This document shows positions 11,403 through 22,190 of a DNA stretch of 64,000 nt, piece by piece. The stretch's first letter is position 1. Every line of letters begins with the position of its first letter. The DNA comes from Curvularia sp. ZM96 (lineage: Eukaryota > Ascomycota > Dothideomycetes > Pleosporales > Pleosporaceae). The notes under the pieces are model-generated. The model saw only the letters and a list, made by a program, of their open reading frames with translations. It made no database searches and was not told where the DNA came from. A program made the position numbers and the translations under genes. The DNA is taken from NCBI GenBank assembly GCA_022457065.1, contig JAJGBQ010000001.1, forward strand, positions 6,014,001 through 6,078,000. Direction: 5' to 3'.

Positions 11403-12656
11403 GTCTAGTTTGATTAGGCTGTTTTGATGACTCTCTTTTTACTTTACTTGAGGTGCTGTAAGGGGTTTTTTTTTTTACTTTCATTCGAGGAAAAGCGTAT
11501 GATAGGAGCGCTTGATATGAATTAATTGATGTTGTGTAAGCTGTGTTTGATGGATTTTACTACTACAAATGTTTGATCGTTTCCATTGCGGCTTTTTTAT
11601 ACCTGTTATATGATGTAATCGATAAATTAATGTGCAACCGATCATCTGTTTGAGCGAATTAGAGTCTGATATATCTCTAACCTTCCTCCGTGAGAATTGA
11701 ATGTCAGAGTAAATCCTATTAGTTTTCGCATCTCCTCTACCAAGCTTAACGCAGTACTCCATTCGAATGCTTCGCCTACCTTATTCTTCACCATCATACC
11801 CACTGCATCGCCCTCTTAACCTCCCGCCGACGCCGCAACTCAATAGATCACCACATCATCCCAGCTCGTGGGACACTTCCCTATTCCGTGTCCCTGCGCA
11901 CCGTCCAGTTCTGATCTAATACTTCCATAAGCAGTAACACTCCAAACAGTCTTCCGAAGAAACACGTATGCATTGTAGGGACGCAGACGCCTACTCTAGA
12001 AATCTAGTTCAGATATTAGGTTTAAGTTCTAGACTAGGCCATTGGCGGACTTCAGGAGATAAACTTTCGTATCTCGTACTGAGGGTATGGGGAAGAGAGA
12101 TTGACGAGAAGATGGTGAGACGGCACACGCCAGTTTAGGCAGTAGTGCTTAGAATGGAGTGGACTGGGGTAGTGCGATTCTTAATAGTATGTGCGGCTCT
12201 GGAATATAGTAAGTAGCTAGGTAATGGAGAATAAGAAAGGAGACATGCTGATAAATCCACATCAACTTTCCCTTTGCGTAACGAGAAACACAACCAAGTA
12301 GAAGACGCTCTTCGTACCGAATCTTTTACCCCCAGTACCGTACCTCCGGTCCGATTCAGTGTTCATCACTGCCTCGCTGGTGCAAGGTAGTCCCTCTTGC
12401 CGTGTTTACATCTGGCGGTGACTTAAATTACGACCGTTTCTCACACCCCGTACACGTCAGAACTCTAACCTTCATCTCGAAGAATAACAACCCCAGACAA
12501 ATAGCAATTTAGTATAGCCATGTTCTTTGAGAGAAGTGCGAATGTATAAAGATGCTTTGAATTCCTCGCTACATCTAGTTATACCAAGCTACCTTCGCAG
12601 AACCCCCCCTTTCCGTACAACCTGTATTCCTACATCATCGAAAAGGAAACGAAAAA
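11403..12656. other. Intergenic region, no gene seen
   Basis: This follows the dehydratase-like gene (poly-T at about 11467) and precedes the small secreted protein gene. Stops occur in all frames and no exon with splice support was found. The last about 60 bp before 12657 is pyrimidine-rich, as in many fungal 5' leaders. Confidence 0.45.
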
Positions 12657-12940
12657 ATGAAGCTGTCCCTCCTCCTCAGTGTTGTTGGCCTCGCTAGCGT
12701 CGCATATGTACGTCCTCTTTCCCCTCTCTTCCCTCTATCATTTTAAGATCTAATACGTCCCTCTAGGCGACAAACTGCCAATGCGGGGGCTCCAACAGCC
12801 CCGCGAGAACGCGATCGTGCTGCACAGGGGGAACATTTACTGGCGGTACTACGTGTGTGTTTAGTCAGAGCGCGGGAGACGTGCTAGTGAGTTGGATAAC
12901 GTGCTGCGGAACGAGTACTTCTCCCTTTTGTAGGGAGTAA
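12657..12940 (+). CDS. Small secreted protein, 74 aa, eight cysteines
   Basis: Unrecognised small secreted cysteine-rich protein. Exon 1 is 12657..12707 and exon 2 is 12767..12940; the 59-bp intron starts GTACGT, carries a CTAATAC branch-like site and ends CTAG, phase 0. The first 18 residues MKLSLLLSVVGLASVAYA are a textbook signal peptide, and the intron falls at its end. The mature part of about 56 residues has eight Cys spaced C-x-C-x11-CC-x10-C-x15-CC-x7-C. The two CC pairs recall hydrophobins, but the first two Cys (NCQC) do not follow the hydrophobin order C..CC..C..C..CC..C, and the protein is Gly/Ser/Thr-rich. An extracellular disulphide-stabilised role (effector, antimicrobial or surface protein) is inferred only. 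Confidence 0.7.
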
Positions 12941-13485
12941 TTAGGCATTAGCGGCTGGGAGCACTTGGGTGAAAGAATATATGTAGTGCGAGAGTGCTTT
13001 CTGGTCACAGGTACATGGTATGAATACATGGTACAGAGACAATATTTCGGTTTCATCTATTGTTGTTATACTAATATCTTGAAGTCTTGGTGAGAACAAG
13101 GGTTGTTGTAATCTATGTAGTAGCGGTGGGTCTAACATGCAGCACGCCCGACCCACATATGCGGGTAGTCTCCATCAGCGCATTTTGCCGGCAGTGCCTG
13201 CAGAAGAGCCTGTAGCTCGACGGCGAGTAAATGCCAGCCAGCGTCTTGTGCCTATAGGTCCCACATTCTTGGGTTTGGTGCCGGCGAGAAGCCGACCGAA
13301 GCTAAAGAAGACGTGTTTTTAGCGCGACAGTGTGAGACCGGTCATGCGTGAGGTGGATTCGATGGGTGCGATACATGTCCAAGCCTGTCAAATATCCGAT
13401 ATATCCCGCAGGATAGTCCTTTTGTACCCAACGCCAGAACGCCCAGTCATGCTTGTCTAGAATTGTATATCTAGAGTTATACAGC
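12941..13485. other. Convergent intergenic region
   Basis: The 3' flanks of the small secreted protein gene (plus strand) and the CDF transporter gene (minus strand) meet here. No coding signal was seen. Confidence 0.4.
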
Positions 13486-15090
13486 TCATTTCCTTCGTCT
13501 TGCATTGCCGTCCGTAGTCTTGTGCTCATGGTCATGGTCATGGTCGTGTTCGTGATCATGGTCGTGATCATGCTTCGCTTCTGATGCCGGGTCTAGCGCC
13601 GCAGTGGTGTCGCCTGGTATAAACTCGTCCAAAAAGTCTGGTTCCTTGGTGGTATTGCTCACGAACCGCACGCGAACCTTCTTCACCCCCCGCACTTGAG
13701 CACCAACCTGCTCCCGAACCATGTCTTCCACACGGCGTGTCTGGTCGACCGTCCATGCGCCGGCTACGCCAAGCTCGACGTCCATGAGGTAGTTTTGACC
13801 GGCCTTGACACCCTGAACCGCACGGACATTGACTGGCTCAGCCGTCGTTGTTATTTCTTTGACAGCCTTGATTGCTGCCTCCCGAACATTGTCCTTCATC
13901 TCCTGGTCTACGCCCACATCTGCCAATTCCAACAGTGCTTGTTTGGTGTTGCCCCATCCTGCCTGAACGACCATGAGAGAAATGACAAGACCCCCAACCG
14001 GGTCGAGCCATTGTGCATTGTTGAACACATTTGAGCCGGCGATCAAGAGGAGTGCAACAAAAGCGGTAAGCGAGTCGACACGATGGTGGTAGGCGTTGGA
14101 AGCAAGGACGGTAGATTTGCGCTCTTCAGCAATCTTGAGCGCTGTAGACAATGTTAGCAAATTAGGCCAGAGTTGCTATGAGAGCTGCTTACTGGCTCGG
14201 TACAGCCACTCCTTGATCACGATGGAACCCGCAGCAAGCCATATGGCATTGATGTTAGGACCCAGATCCTCAATGCCGTGGTGATGATGGTGATGTGGTA
14301 ATAGGCCCCATTGCTCAGCCACTTCGGCAGCGCCGGGGAAGAATTGCTGACAGAGGGCAATAAGGGCGGTCCAGCCCATGAAGAAGCCTCCACTGAGCAG
14401 GATGCCGCTGACACCCAGCGACCCTAAGCTCTCGACCTTTCCGTATCCGCTGGGGAAGCGATCTGTGGGGGGTTTGAGGGACCAGCCGACGGTTGCGAGC
14501 GTCATGATGTCGCTGACGAGATCAGTGAGACTGTGAATGGCGTCGGCCACGAGCGCTGTAACGTGTCAGTGTAGGCCACGCGGACTGCATCAGGGCTGCT
14601 CACCTTGGCTGTTGAAGACATAGCCGCCAAACCCTTTGCTGACGGCCATGCCCAAGTTGACGTAGAGGCCGACTCTGGTGATGCGCACGCCGGCGTCATG
14701 CTTATTTGTGGACAGCAGGAACGAGTTATCGTGGTGGTGATGGTGGTGGTGGAGGTGAGAGTGGCCAGCGTGTCCTCTGGTGTGGGAGGATGTCGTCATG
14801 GTGGAAGGGGAGAGGTGGAGGGTGCGGTGGAGGGTGAATGGCGGCGCAGGGAGCTTGGGGAATAAGAGGGAGGGCGCACAGGTCGTCCTTGTCTGGGTGC
14901 AGTGGACACGCGAGGCCTGGGGACAAAGCGGCTTGTACACGTAGCGTCTAAGTGCGCGCGGTCGCACTGAGGCGTGTGTCGAGTACTGGAGGTGAGCACT
15001 ATGCATGGCCTGGGTCGAGGACCAGAGAACGCGTCGCTGGCTAACGGCACGCATGCCATTTCCATCGCTGCCAACGGTGCGCAATAACAT
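13486..15090 (-). CDS. Cation diffusion facilitator, mitochondrial Mmt-type, 501 aa
   Basis: A CDF family metal/proton antiporter, closest in layout to yeast Mmt1/Mmt2 (mitochondrial iron export). Exons 15090..14604, 14555..14193 and 14141..13486; both introns are about 50 bp, phase 1. The ATG at 15090 opens a long Arg/Ser-rich leader (MLLRTVGSDGNGMRAVSQRR...) typical of mitochondrial import. TM helices then begin near ITRVGLYVNLGM. Paired metal-site motifs are visible: HSLTD in the second helix and HHRVD in the fifth. Histidine runs occur before TM1, in the loop (LLPHHHHHHG), and as an HDHDHDHEH tail, which may buffer or sense metal. The C-terminal domain (LLELADVGVDQEM...) matches the CDF dimerisation domain. 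The metal cannot be read from sequence; iron or zinc are both possible. Confidence 0.85.
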
Positions 15091-15605
15091 GAGGCGTGGT
15101 GGCCGCTGTTGCGCCTCGTGCTGGTGCCGATGCGACTGCGGATGCGCTCTTGACTAGATTTTCTGAGTCTTTTCTCTGCGGTTGCGGTCGGCCGGCGGTC
15201 CTGGGCCTTGTCTCGTCCATCACCACCACGCCTTTTGCGTCAACGCCCGCAATTGTGGGGCGCCCTCGCTCTGTCTATGCCTACACACTGCCGCCCCAAG
15301 TCACCACGGTCAACATGGCCAGATGGCCCCTTTTACCGGCACGGCCACGCTGACATGTGCACAATTGGCCCATTGGCTTCCGTCTAAAGGCTACGTATTA
15401 CATAGTACATGGGCTCCGGTGCCGGTTGCGTTGCTGACGTTCCTTCAGGATGCGTCTTGACATAGTCGGCAGTCTATGGATATACGTATGTCCATCTCTC
15501 CACATGGGACATAAATAGGTACATAGTACATACTACTACTGCTAGGCATATAGCTATGTACACGCGCGTCATTCGTCGCCCCTGCCTGCCCGTCTTCTCA
15601 AAGCT
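15091..15605. other. Upstream region of the CDF transporter gene
   Basis: This 515-bp stretch lies between two minus-strand genes: the promoter of the CDF gene and the 3' flank of the lipase gene. No coding exon was seen. Confidence 0.4.
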
Positions 15606-16786
15606 TCACAGCCTTGGCCTTGCGCCATCCACGCCAGCTGGGTCTGTGCACCGAGCCAGGATCCAGTTCACCACATCGTCTCGGAAGGCTTCCTTGTCGG
15701 GACTCGGCTCGTCGTGTACTGAATCTGTTAGTCGGTCGTCTTCTCTTCGGAGCGCATACATACAGCGGTGGTAATGTCCGGCATAAGACTTGAACTCCTT
15801 GTCCTTGACTTGCAAGGCCTCGTACAGCCGCTTCGACGCCTCGTGGCTGGTGATGCCGTCCTTGTCCCCATGGGCAATCCAGATTCTCGTCACGCCACCC
15901 TCTCCAGCATTGTCGGGGATCACAACCTTTCCGCTTGCAAGAGCATTGGTCCGGTCGAGCATGCCCGCGAGGCCCTCGAGCGTGCCGGTGTTGTGGCAGA
16001 GCGTGTCCTCTTCAAATCGCTTGGCCACCTCTGGGTCACGTGCAAGCAGCTTGGGGTCCAGCTTGTTGACCAACTGGCGCTTCTTGGCCAGCTTTCCAGC
16101 TAGTCTTCCGAAGAAGACAGTCACAGCAGACGGCTTGGACTTGGGGTCAAAGTCGACAAAGGGCGACTCGAGAAGATAGCCGCGAATGTGCTTGCGGACA
16201 TCGGCTGGACCATGGGCGGCATAGCACAGCGTTTGGCCTCCACCCATCGAGTGGCCCATGAGAAAAAGGGGCGCTGGGCTCGGAGTGCTAATTACTGCCT
16301 TGATGAACGAAGTCATGTCGTCGAGCACCTGCTCCGTCGGTCCCGTGTCGCCTCGCTCAGAGGGCTTCGACACTGAGCGGCCCCATCCTCTGCATTAAGG
16401 TGAGCCCAATATTGGAAAAAATATTGCCGACGCGTACGCACCTCTGGTCAAAAGTATAGACCTCGATGCCTTTGGCAGCTAGGTCCGAGAAGAAGTTGCC
16501 ATATGTGTGTACTGTTGCCCCGTGTCAGGCGTTGGATGTGTGTCAATAGGGCCGTATCACCTCACTGTGCTACGCGTCTGTCAATACTGCGGCCGATGTT
16601 ATACACCAGGGTAGCCATACATCTGAGAAGCCGTGGATGAAGACGAGTCGCGCTTTGGGGGGCCCCTCGGTCTGTTCAATAGATTAATGCCGATCACTGT
16701 GGTTTATGGCTCCACCGTACTCTAAACGTCTTTGTGAACAGCTGCTTGCCGTCGGCGAGGATATGGGTGCCTTCCTCGACAGACAT
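15606..16786 (-). CDS. Monoacylglycerol lipase-like serine hydrolase, 324 aa
   Basis: Predicted to hydrolyse monoacylglycerols or related lipid esters. Proposed exons: 16786..16721, 16671..16621, 16569..16566, 16511..16442, 16389..15606. The third exon is only CACA. It was inferred because joining exon 2 directly to exon 4 breaks the frame, while CACA restores the family motif HGFSDH and continues to YGNFFSDLAAKG. The two flanking introns are then 51 and 54 bp with normal borders. Other landmarks: VYTFDQRGWGRS, nucleophile elbow MGHSMGG (Ser about 111), acid in HGDKDG (about 241) and His in AGHYHRC (about 271). No signal peptide or TM segment. It is divergent from the OXNAD1-like gene across 477 bp. 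The family is certain; the micro-exon is a prediction. Confidence 0.82.
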
Positions 16787-17263
16787 GGCGGTAGGTTGTA
16801 GGCGGGTGGAGTCGGGATAAAAAGGCAAGACAGCAAAGCCCTTGAAGTATTTACTAGTAGTTGGGATCTGCGAAAAGAAGGCCTGCCTATTGCACGAGCC
16901 GGGCGATCGCTAGCAATTGCGGTCGCACTGCGTTGTTGTCAGGATCCGAAAGTCAGCCGCGGCGCCCGCATGCGTCCTAGCTTGCCTTTGCCGCGCACCA
17001 GCCACTCGCTCAGCCATGATGGAGATGGCACGGAGAGACTGAGTCGGAAAGGTCAAAGTCACGGCAGCACGTACAAATGCACACAGACAATAGTGCCTAA
17101 ACATAGGCACAGGCGCGGCAAAGACTCCAGGGGACGAGCTGCTAGACTCAACGGCAGCCGTCCAAGCTCCCGCCGGATGGGATCATCCTGCATACGCATT
17201 GGACCCCTCTTCCTAGATGTCCCCACCTACATTTTCCTCGTGCTAAGATACTTTCTCCCGGTT
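16787..17263. promoter_or_regulatory. Divergent promoter region, lipase and OXNAD1-like genes
   Basis: A 477-bp gap between two divergent start codons. An ATG at 16970 is in frame with the OXNAD1-like protein, but that extension is unlike any known N-terminus, so the region is treated as promoter and 5' leader. Confidence 0.45.
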
Positions 17264-18452
17264 ATGAACTGCCTTGCCCGCCGTCTCCTGGCTCCTCATC
17301 CTCATCCTCGCCCTCATCCTCATCCTCGCCCTCGCCCTCACCCTCGCCCTCGACTTCTTACTCGGCCGAGAAGCATGCTGGGTAGCATGCCTCAGACACG
17401 CTCTGCCAAAGCCATCCTCAGCCACCAAGAGCGCACCGCGCATGAACCCCGGGAGAATGACGTGCACACGGCCACGCTCGCCAAAGTGACGCCTGTCAAC
17501 GACCGAATCAAGCGCTTCAAATTCGAAATCAAGGACAAGAACGGCTTCAACGTATGACGGAATCCATCTCGCCCGCAACCTGCGCTGATGGATAAGTCAG
17601 TTCCTCCCCGGCCAATGGCTCGACGTCTTTGTGCCAGACGTAGAAAAGGCGGGCGGCTTCTCCATCACGTCATCGCCCTGTGAAGCGCTGCCGCGAGCCG
17701 ACCCGGAGCACACGCCCTACTTTGAGCTGGCCGTGCAAAAGAGCCCCGACAACCCGCCAGCCGCATGGATGTGGCAGCCCGCCGAGGACATTGTTGGCAA
17801 GGACGTCACAGTGCGCGTCGGCGGGAGCTTTGTGTGGCCGCCACCAGGCCTCGACATGAAGAAGATTAAGCGGGCCATCTTCATTGCTGGCGGAGTGGGC
17901 ATCAAGTAAGTGGGCGACCCTGGTCCCGTGCTGGCTCTCGATTTGTCTTCGGCGACTAATTCTTGGCACAAAAGCCCTCTGATGTCCATGATGACCTACA
18001 TAAACCAGAACTACCCCAACCTCGAAGTGCGCTTCTTATACTCGACAAAGGTGCCGTCGCGCGAAACGGATCCCAGCGAAGTCCTCTTCCTCCAGGAGGT
18101 GCTCGACCTGTTTCGCATACCGCGATTCAAGGTGACCAAGGACCGGCTCGAGCTCTTCTTCACAGGAACATGGGACGGATCAGAAATGGGCACAAACGAA
18201 GTTGACCTCATCCACCCGCTCATGTCGCTGACGCTGCCGCAAATCGACTCGGCTACCGAAGTGCCGGTATGTGCATGGACGCACCGCATCGACGACATTG
18301 CTCTGTCGAGCGCCGTGGGCAACCGCAAAGAGGCGCAATCGACTGTCTTCTATGTGTGCGGGCCGCCTGCCATGGCGGACGACATGGTGGAGTTTATCAA
18401 GGCGCAGGACAATGTGGATGCGCAGAGAGTGCTGTGTGAGAAGTGGTGGTAA
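17264..18452 (+). CDS. OXNAD1: OXNAD1-like NAD(P)H-binding oxidoreductase, 356 aa
   Basis: Ferredoxin-reductase-fold protein related to metazoan OXNAD1, probably mitochondrial; the electron acceptor is unknown. Exons 17264..17551, 17601..17905, 17975..18452. The FAD-binding barrel contains FLPGQWLDVFVPD and GGFSITSSP (flavin contact like the RxYS motif). The nucleotide-binding half has IAGGVGINPLMSM, and the NAD signature FYVCGPPAMADDM is near the end. The last residues are CEKWW, with the terminal aromatics typical of this fold. The N-terminus MNCLARRLLAPHPHPRP is basic and carries a Pro-His-Arg repeat encoded by a short minisatellite (about 17290-17350), which could serve as a mitochondrial presequence. 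A downstream Met (17374) or the upstream ATG at 16970 are alternative starts. Confidence 0.82.
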
Positions 18453-19309
18453 TGTGGTGGTGGTGGAGGAACAGAATGGACCAAAGCGCTTTGCATCTAT
18501 ACGGAAATTGTGGGGAAGGCGATCAGGACTGGGACTTTGAATTGGACTTGGACTCGGCAGCGACAAGCGCCATTGTATGTACGATGCTCACACCATTAAC
18601 TGCATTTTACGCGCCCACAAAGGCCGCAAATTCCACACGGCTCGTGATGGTCGGGCACCCACCCACCGGGCGGGCTCCACCCTGGCCTTGGTGTGCACTC
18701 TCTCCGCCGACGCCACGCGGGCGCGCTGTTGGCTGCAACAAGCGATCGCGTGTGTAGTGCGACCCCGCCGTGAAGCGCTGCAGCTGGTGCGTCCGGTTAG
18801 GGCAGACTGCCTATATTGGAATGCCGAAAGCGTCGCAATTAACCCACATTCCGCGATCCCAGAGCAGGGGTTAGCGCCAGGGACAGGCTCTGTAGTTCCC
18901 GCTGACGCTGCCGTCCTGCACGTCTGATTCGCCATCACACTTTACGAGCACTGTGATCGCGCAGCATGCGTGTGCCACTCAGCGTCGCCCATGGCCAGTT
19001 CGCCCCTCAGCCCGATGACTGCCATCGGCTAGAATGCGCCCTCGAACGCCCGTTAAGAGCTTTCGACGCCCCGGAGCGTGCGCTGCTGACGGCCTGCTTG
19101 TGCGCCCGCGATTCCAGCACCGCCGCCCACGTACCACCGCCAGAGACTCCCGGCACACGTCTCTGATCCCCACCACCGGGTTGCGACGCCATTGCGCGAC
19201 CACGCTACCTACACTGCGCCCTTGACCATCATCCCCAGACTCGTCAGCCGTCCCCCCGGCGCCCGGCACATATACGCTTCCCAGACCACCACCCCACGAC
19301 CCCGCAGCC
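18453..19309. other. Intergenic region, no gene seen
   Basis: GC-rich 857-bp gap between two plus-strand genes. Open stretches on both strands have no recognisable product and no splice support. It presumably holds the promoter and 5' leader of the membrane protein gene that starts at 19310. Confidence 0.4.
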
Positions 19310-20412
19310 ATGGGTTTCTTCATCTCGCGGACATGGCGCCTGCCAAAGATTGTCTGGTTCCTCATGATCTTCGAGCTACCTTTCACTGTCGCCAACCTAG
19401 CGCTTTTCGGCATTGCCTCGCCAAACCTGTATCGCACCATCTTGTGGAGAGTGGGTGGAGAGAAAGGCTTCAACTCGGAGCCATCCACGGTTCTGTACTC
19501 GTATGCCAACTATCGCCCGGTTGAAACGCCGCTGGTATGGAGCAGCTTGTACGTACCACCTGGTCCGGCCATTCGAGGTCAGCTTCAACTTGCCGGCCTT
19601 GGCTAACCGCACACCGCAGCAACACCCAGTACCATCTCGTAATCGGCGTCGTATGCACCTTCTTCTGGCTTGTCAAGGTGACCCTGTGGCTCCTCAAAGT
19701 ACTGTATCCAATTCTGTCGCTGCCTCTTCACATCGCCCTCGCATGCCTGTGGGCCTACGGACTTCATGTCCAAACTGCTCCCGACACCATCGATCCGCAC
19801 CGTGTGAACAATGGACCACCATGGTACATCACCAAGAACTGCGACATTGTAGAAGACAAGACCATCAGAGGCTATTGCATGCAGGCAAAGAGTAGTTTTG
19901 CCGTCAGCATCATCATGCTGTATGTCCCTCGGTACCCACAACTAAACGTAATGCTAACAACTCCACCCAGTGTCATATACGTTGCTTTTATCATCATCTC
20001 TGTCTACTCTTTGATTCCTAATGCTGCTCAAAAGGAGGCCCACGCCGCTAAGCGGGCAGAAAAGAAAGCCGAGAAGGAGAAGTGGGCGTCTTCACCATAC
20101 GACAACGAAATGACTGCCGAAGAGCAATGGCAACACATGTGGGAGCTGCAACAGTTGCCCCGTACCCCCGGTACGATCGGCGGCATGAAGTCACCTATGA
20201 CGCCGCGCACGCAAGCTTTCAACAACCTGGGTGGTGAGGAGGCAGGACATGGCGGCTATTACCCGCCCACAGGAGAACATGGGTATTATGGCCCACCACA
20301 GCAGGGCGGTGTGCCCGTGCAAACAGTAAGCCCGGTAATGGAGCACGATGAATACCCGTATGGCCAGGACGGCAACGGAAAACCCACAGGGTGGGGTGGC
20401 AACGCCTATTGA
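19310..20412 (+). CDS. Four-TM membrane protein, 326 aa, unknown function
   Basis: Conserved-looking fungal membrane protein of unknown role. Exons 19310..19548, 19620..19919, 19971..20412; the start has a strong context (GCAGCCATGGG). Hydrophobic segments: IVWFLMIFELPFTVANLALF near residues 14-33, then LVIGVVCTFFWLVKVTLWLL, LPLHIALACLWAYGL, and a fourth across the last splice (VSIIMLVIYVAFIIISVYSL). A lumenal or extracellular loop between TM3 and TM4 has two Cys (NCDIVEDKTIRGYC). The cytosolic tail is charged (EAHAAKRAEKKAEKEKW), then Gly/Pro/Tyr-rich with repeated GYY and PPQQGG-type motifs. The four-helix layout resembles MARVEL-type proteins, but this is topology only. Confidence 0.75.
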
Positions 20413-20776
20413 GCGCTTCTTCAGAAGCATTTTCTTGTGTTTGATTTTGGGCGGCGTTTGAGCGTGTCAACTTTTGAGATACCACATGGGGCTTGGTCTT
20501 CACTCATTACGGATATGAGAGGAACTCGGATTTAGGATACACTTATCCCAAGATCTTTTTTTCTATTTCGATACTTAATTGAATCATCATGTTTTCATGA
20601 GTTGTCGCACATGAGCTTTTTCATTCTTGCGTTCAGTGCAGTGCAGGAAGCATGTGACTTGGCGTGGACGTGCATCGTGGTCGCGGGACACTTGACGTAG
20701 GGTTGCTCCACATGTCAAACTTCTCTTCTAGCCAGCATCATTGGCCACCTCACTTCTCCGGCCCGCGTTGCCTTTC
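20413..20776. other. Intergenic region
   Basis: A 364-bp gap between two plus-strand genes holding a 3' flank and the promoter of the pfkB kinase gene. No coding signal was seen. Confidence 0.4.
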
Positions 20777-21831
20777 ATGTCTGATAGCCAAGAGAATCAC
20801 ATTGTCTGTGTTGGTGCGGTCTACATAGACACTATCCTAACGTAAGTATACGCCCCAGTTCGGGTGGTTTGGCCCAATTGGCTCAATAGCAAGATACACA
20901 CAGTGTCCCCCACTTTCCAATCGAAGATGAAAAGCTGCGCGCAAAGAGCATCACGAGGCGAAGAGGCGGAAACACAGCAAACAGTCTAGAAGTGTTATCA
21001 CAGCTGGTACAGCACGATAAAACACCTCCAGAATCGCCAGTTTTAACCCATCTGCATTTGATCGGTGTACTTCCCAACATACAATCTCCGGCCTCGCAGT
21101 TTGTCATCGAATCGCTTCCAGATGTAAACATAGCTGAATGCAGCCTGTTCAGAACAGACTGCCAAGAAGCCGCCTCGAGCTACATCATTCAGAGCCAAGC
21201 AAACCGTTCGAGGACAATTGTCAGTATCAATGAGCTTCAGGAAATGCAGGCATCCGAGTTTTCTCAAAAAGTGCTTCAATTCACCACAGCAGACGGAGAG
21301 CATGGTTGGAAAAGAGCATGGTTTCATTTCGAAGGCCGCATTCCAGAAGTTACGCATTCTTGTGTTGAGTTCCTACGCAATAACTTTCCACACTTTAGAG
21401 TGAGCGTAGAGTGCGAGAAGCCCGAGCGCACAGGCATGGCCGACGTTGCAAAACTCGCGGATGTGGTGTTTTACTCCAAGATCTGGGCCGAGAAGAACGG
21501 ATACTCAGATGCGAGGAGTTTTCTAGAGGCACAGTGTGCGGACAAGCGAGACGGTGTCATACTATGCTGTACATGGGGTTCGGGAGGTGCTATGGCAGTC
21601 AAGAAAGGAGCTCAAGACTCTTGGGCACATGTCAACGCTTGGAAAGGCGAGACCACAAACGTCGTAGTCGATACGATTGGGGCCGGAGATACCTTTGTTG
21701 CCGGAATGCTTTTTTCTCTGAACAATCACAAAGAATGGCCACTACAGCAGAAGCTAGAATTTGCAAATGAGCTTGCTGGCCGCAAGGTCCTGCAAGAAGG
21801 ATTTAGCAATCTGGGTGCCAAGATGTGGTAG
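20777..21831 (+). CDS. pfkB-family sugar kinase (ketohexokinase-like), 330 aa
   Basis: Ribokinase/pfkB-fold kinase predicted to phosphorylate a sugar or nucleoside with ATP; the substrate is not certain. Exons 20777..20841 and 20904..21831, intron 62 bp, phase 2. The N-terminal strand HIVCVGAVYIDTIL and the glycine motif RRRGGNTANSLEVL match pfkB signature 1. The C-terminal signature DTIGAGDTFVAGML carries the anion hole GAGD and catalytic Asp. The short lid and the text around the GGN motif are closest to animal and fungal ketohexokinase-like proteins. No targeting signal. Confidence 0.8.
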
Positions 21832-22190
21832 ATGGGTTGCCACTGCTTTGAAATGGTTTCTACAGGCCGGTGCCTTCGCACAGCGCATATCTACATGAAC
21901 ACCAAATACATCGGAGCAAATACCTGCAGTGTGATTGGTTATCCTTTGCGAACCAGATCGACGATAAGTGCGGAAAGGGCCTCGCGGAGACGTCTCCGGC
22001 CCTATTTCCCATACGCATGGCCTCGAAGACTTGGAATCAATGACCTTTTACCCCGCATTTCCTTGTATCAGTCTGTCTAGACCTCAAGATGGGAGATGCA
22101 CTATCATCGGTGAGAAGGAAGCTGAGTGAGCTGCAGACCTGCCGTTAGGGCGCCAACAATGATTTAAGCAGACGTTGCTCCAATTTATAG
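21832..22190. other. Intergenic region and possible first exon of the catalase-like gene
   Basis: Mostly 3' flank of the kinase gene. An ATG at 22089 begins a possible 21-nt exon (ATGGGAGATGCACTATCATC plus one G) followed by GTGAGA. An 81-bp intron ending TTTATAG at 22190 would join it in frame to the ATG at 22191. Either start is possible. Confidence 0.35.
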
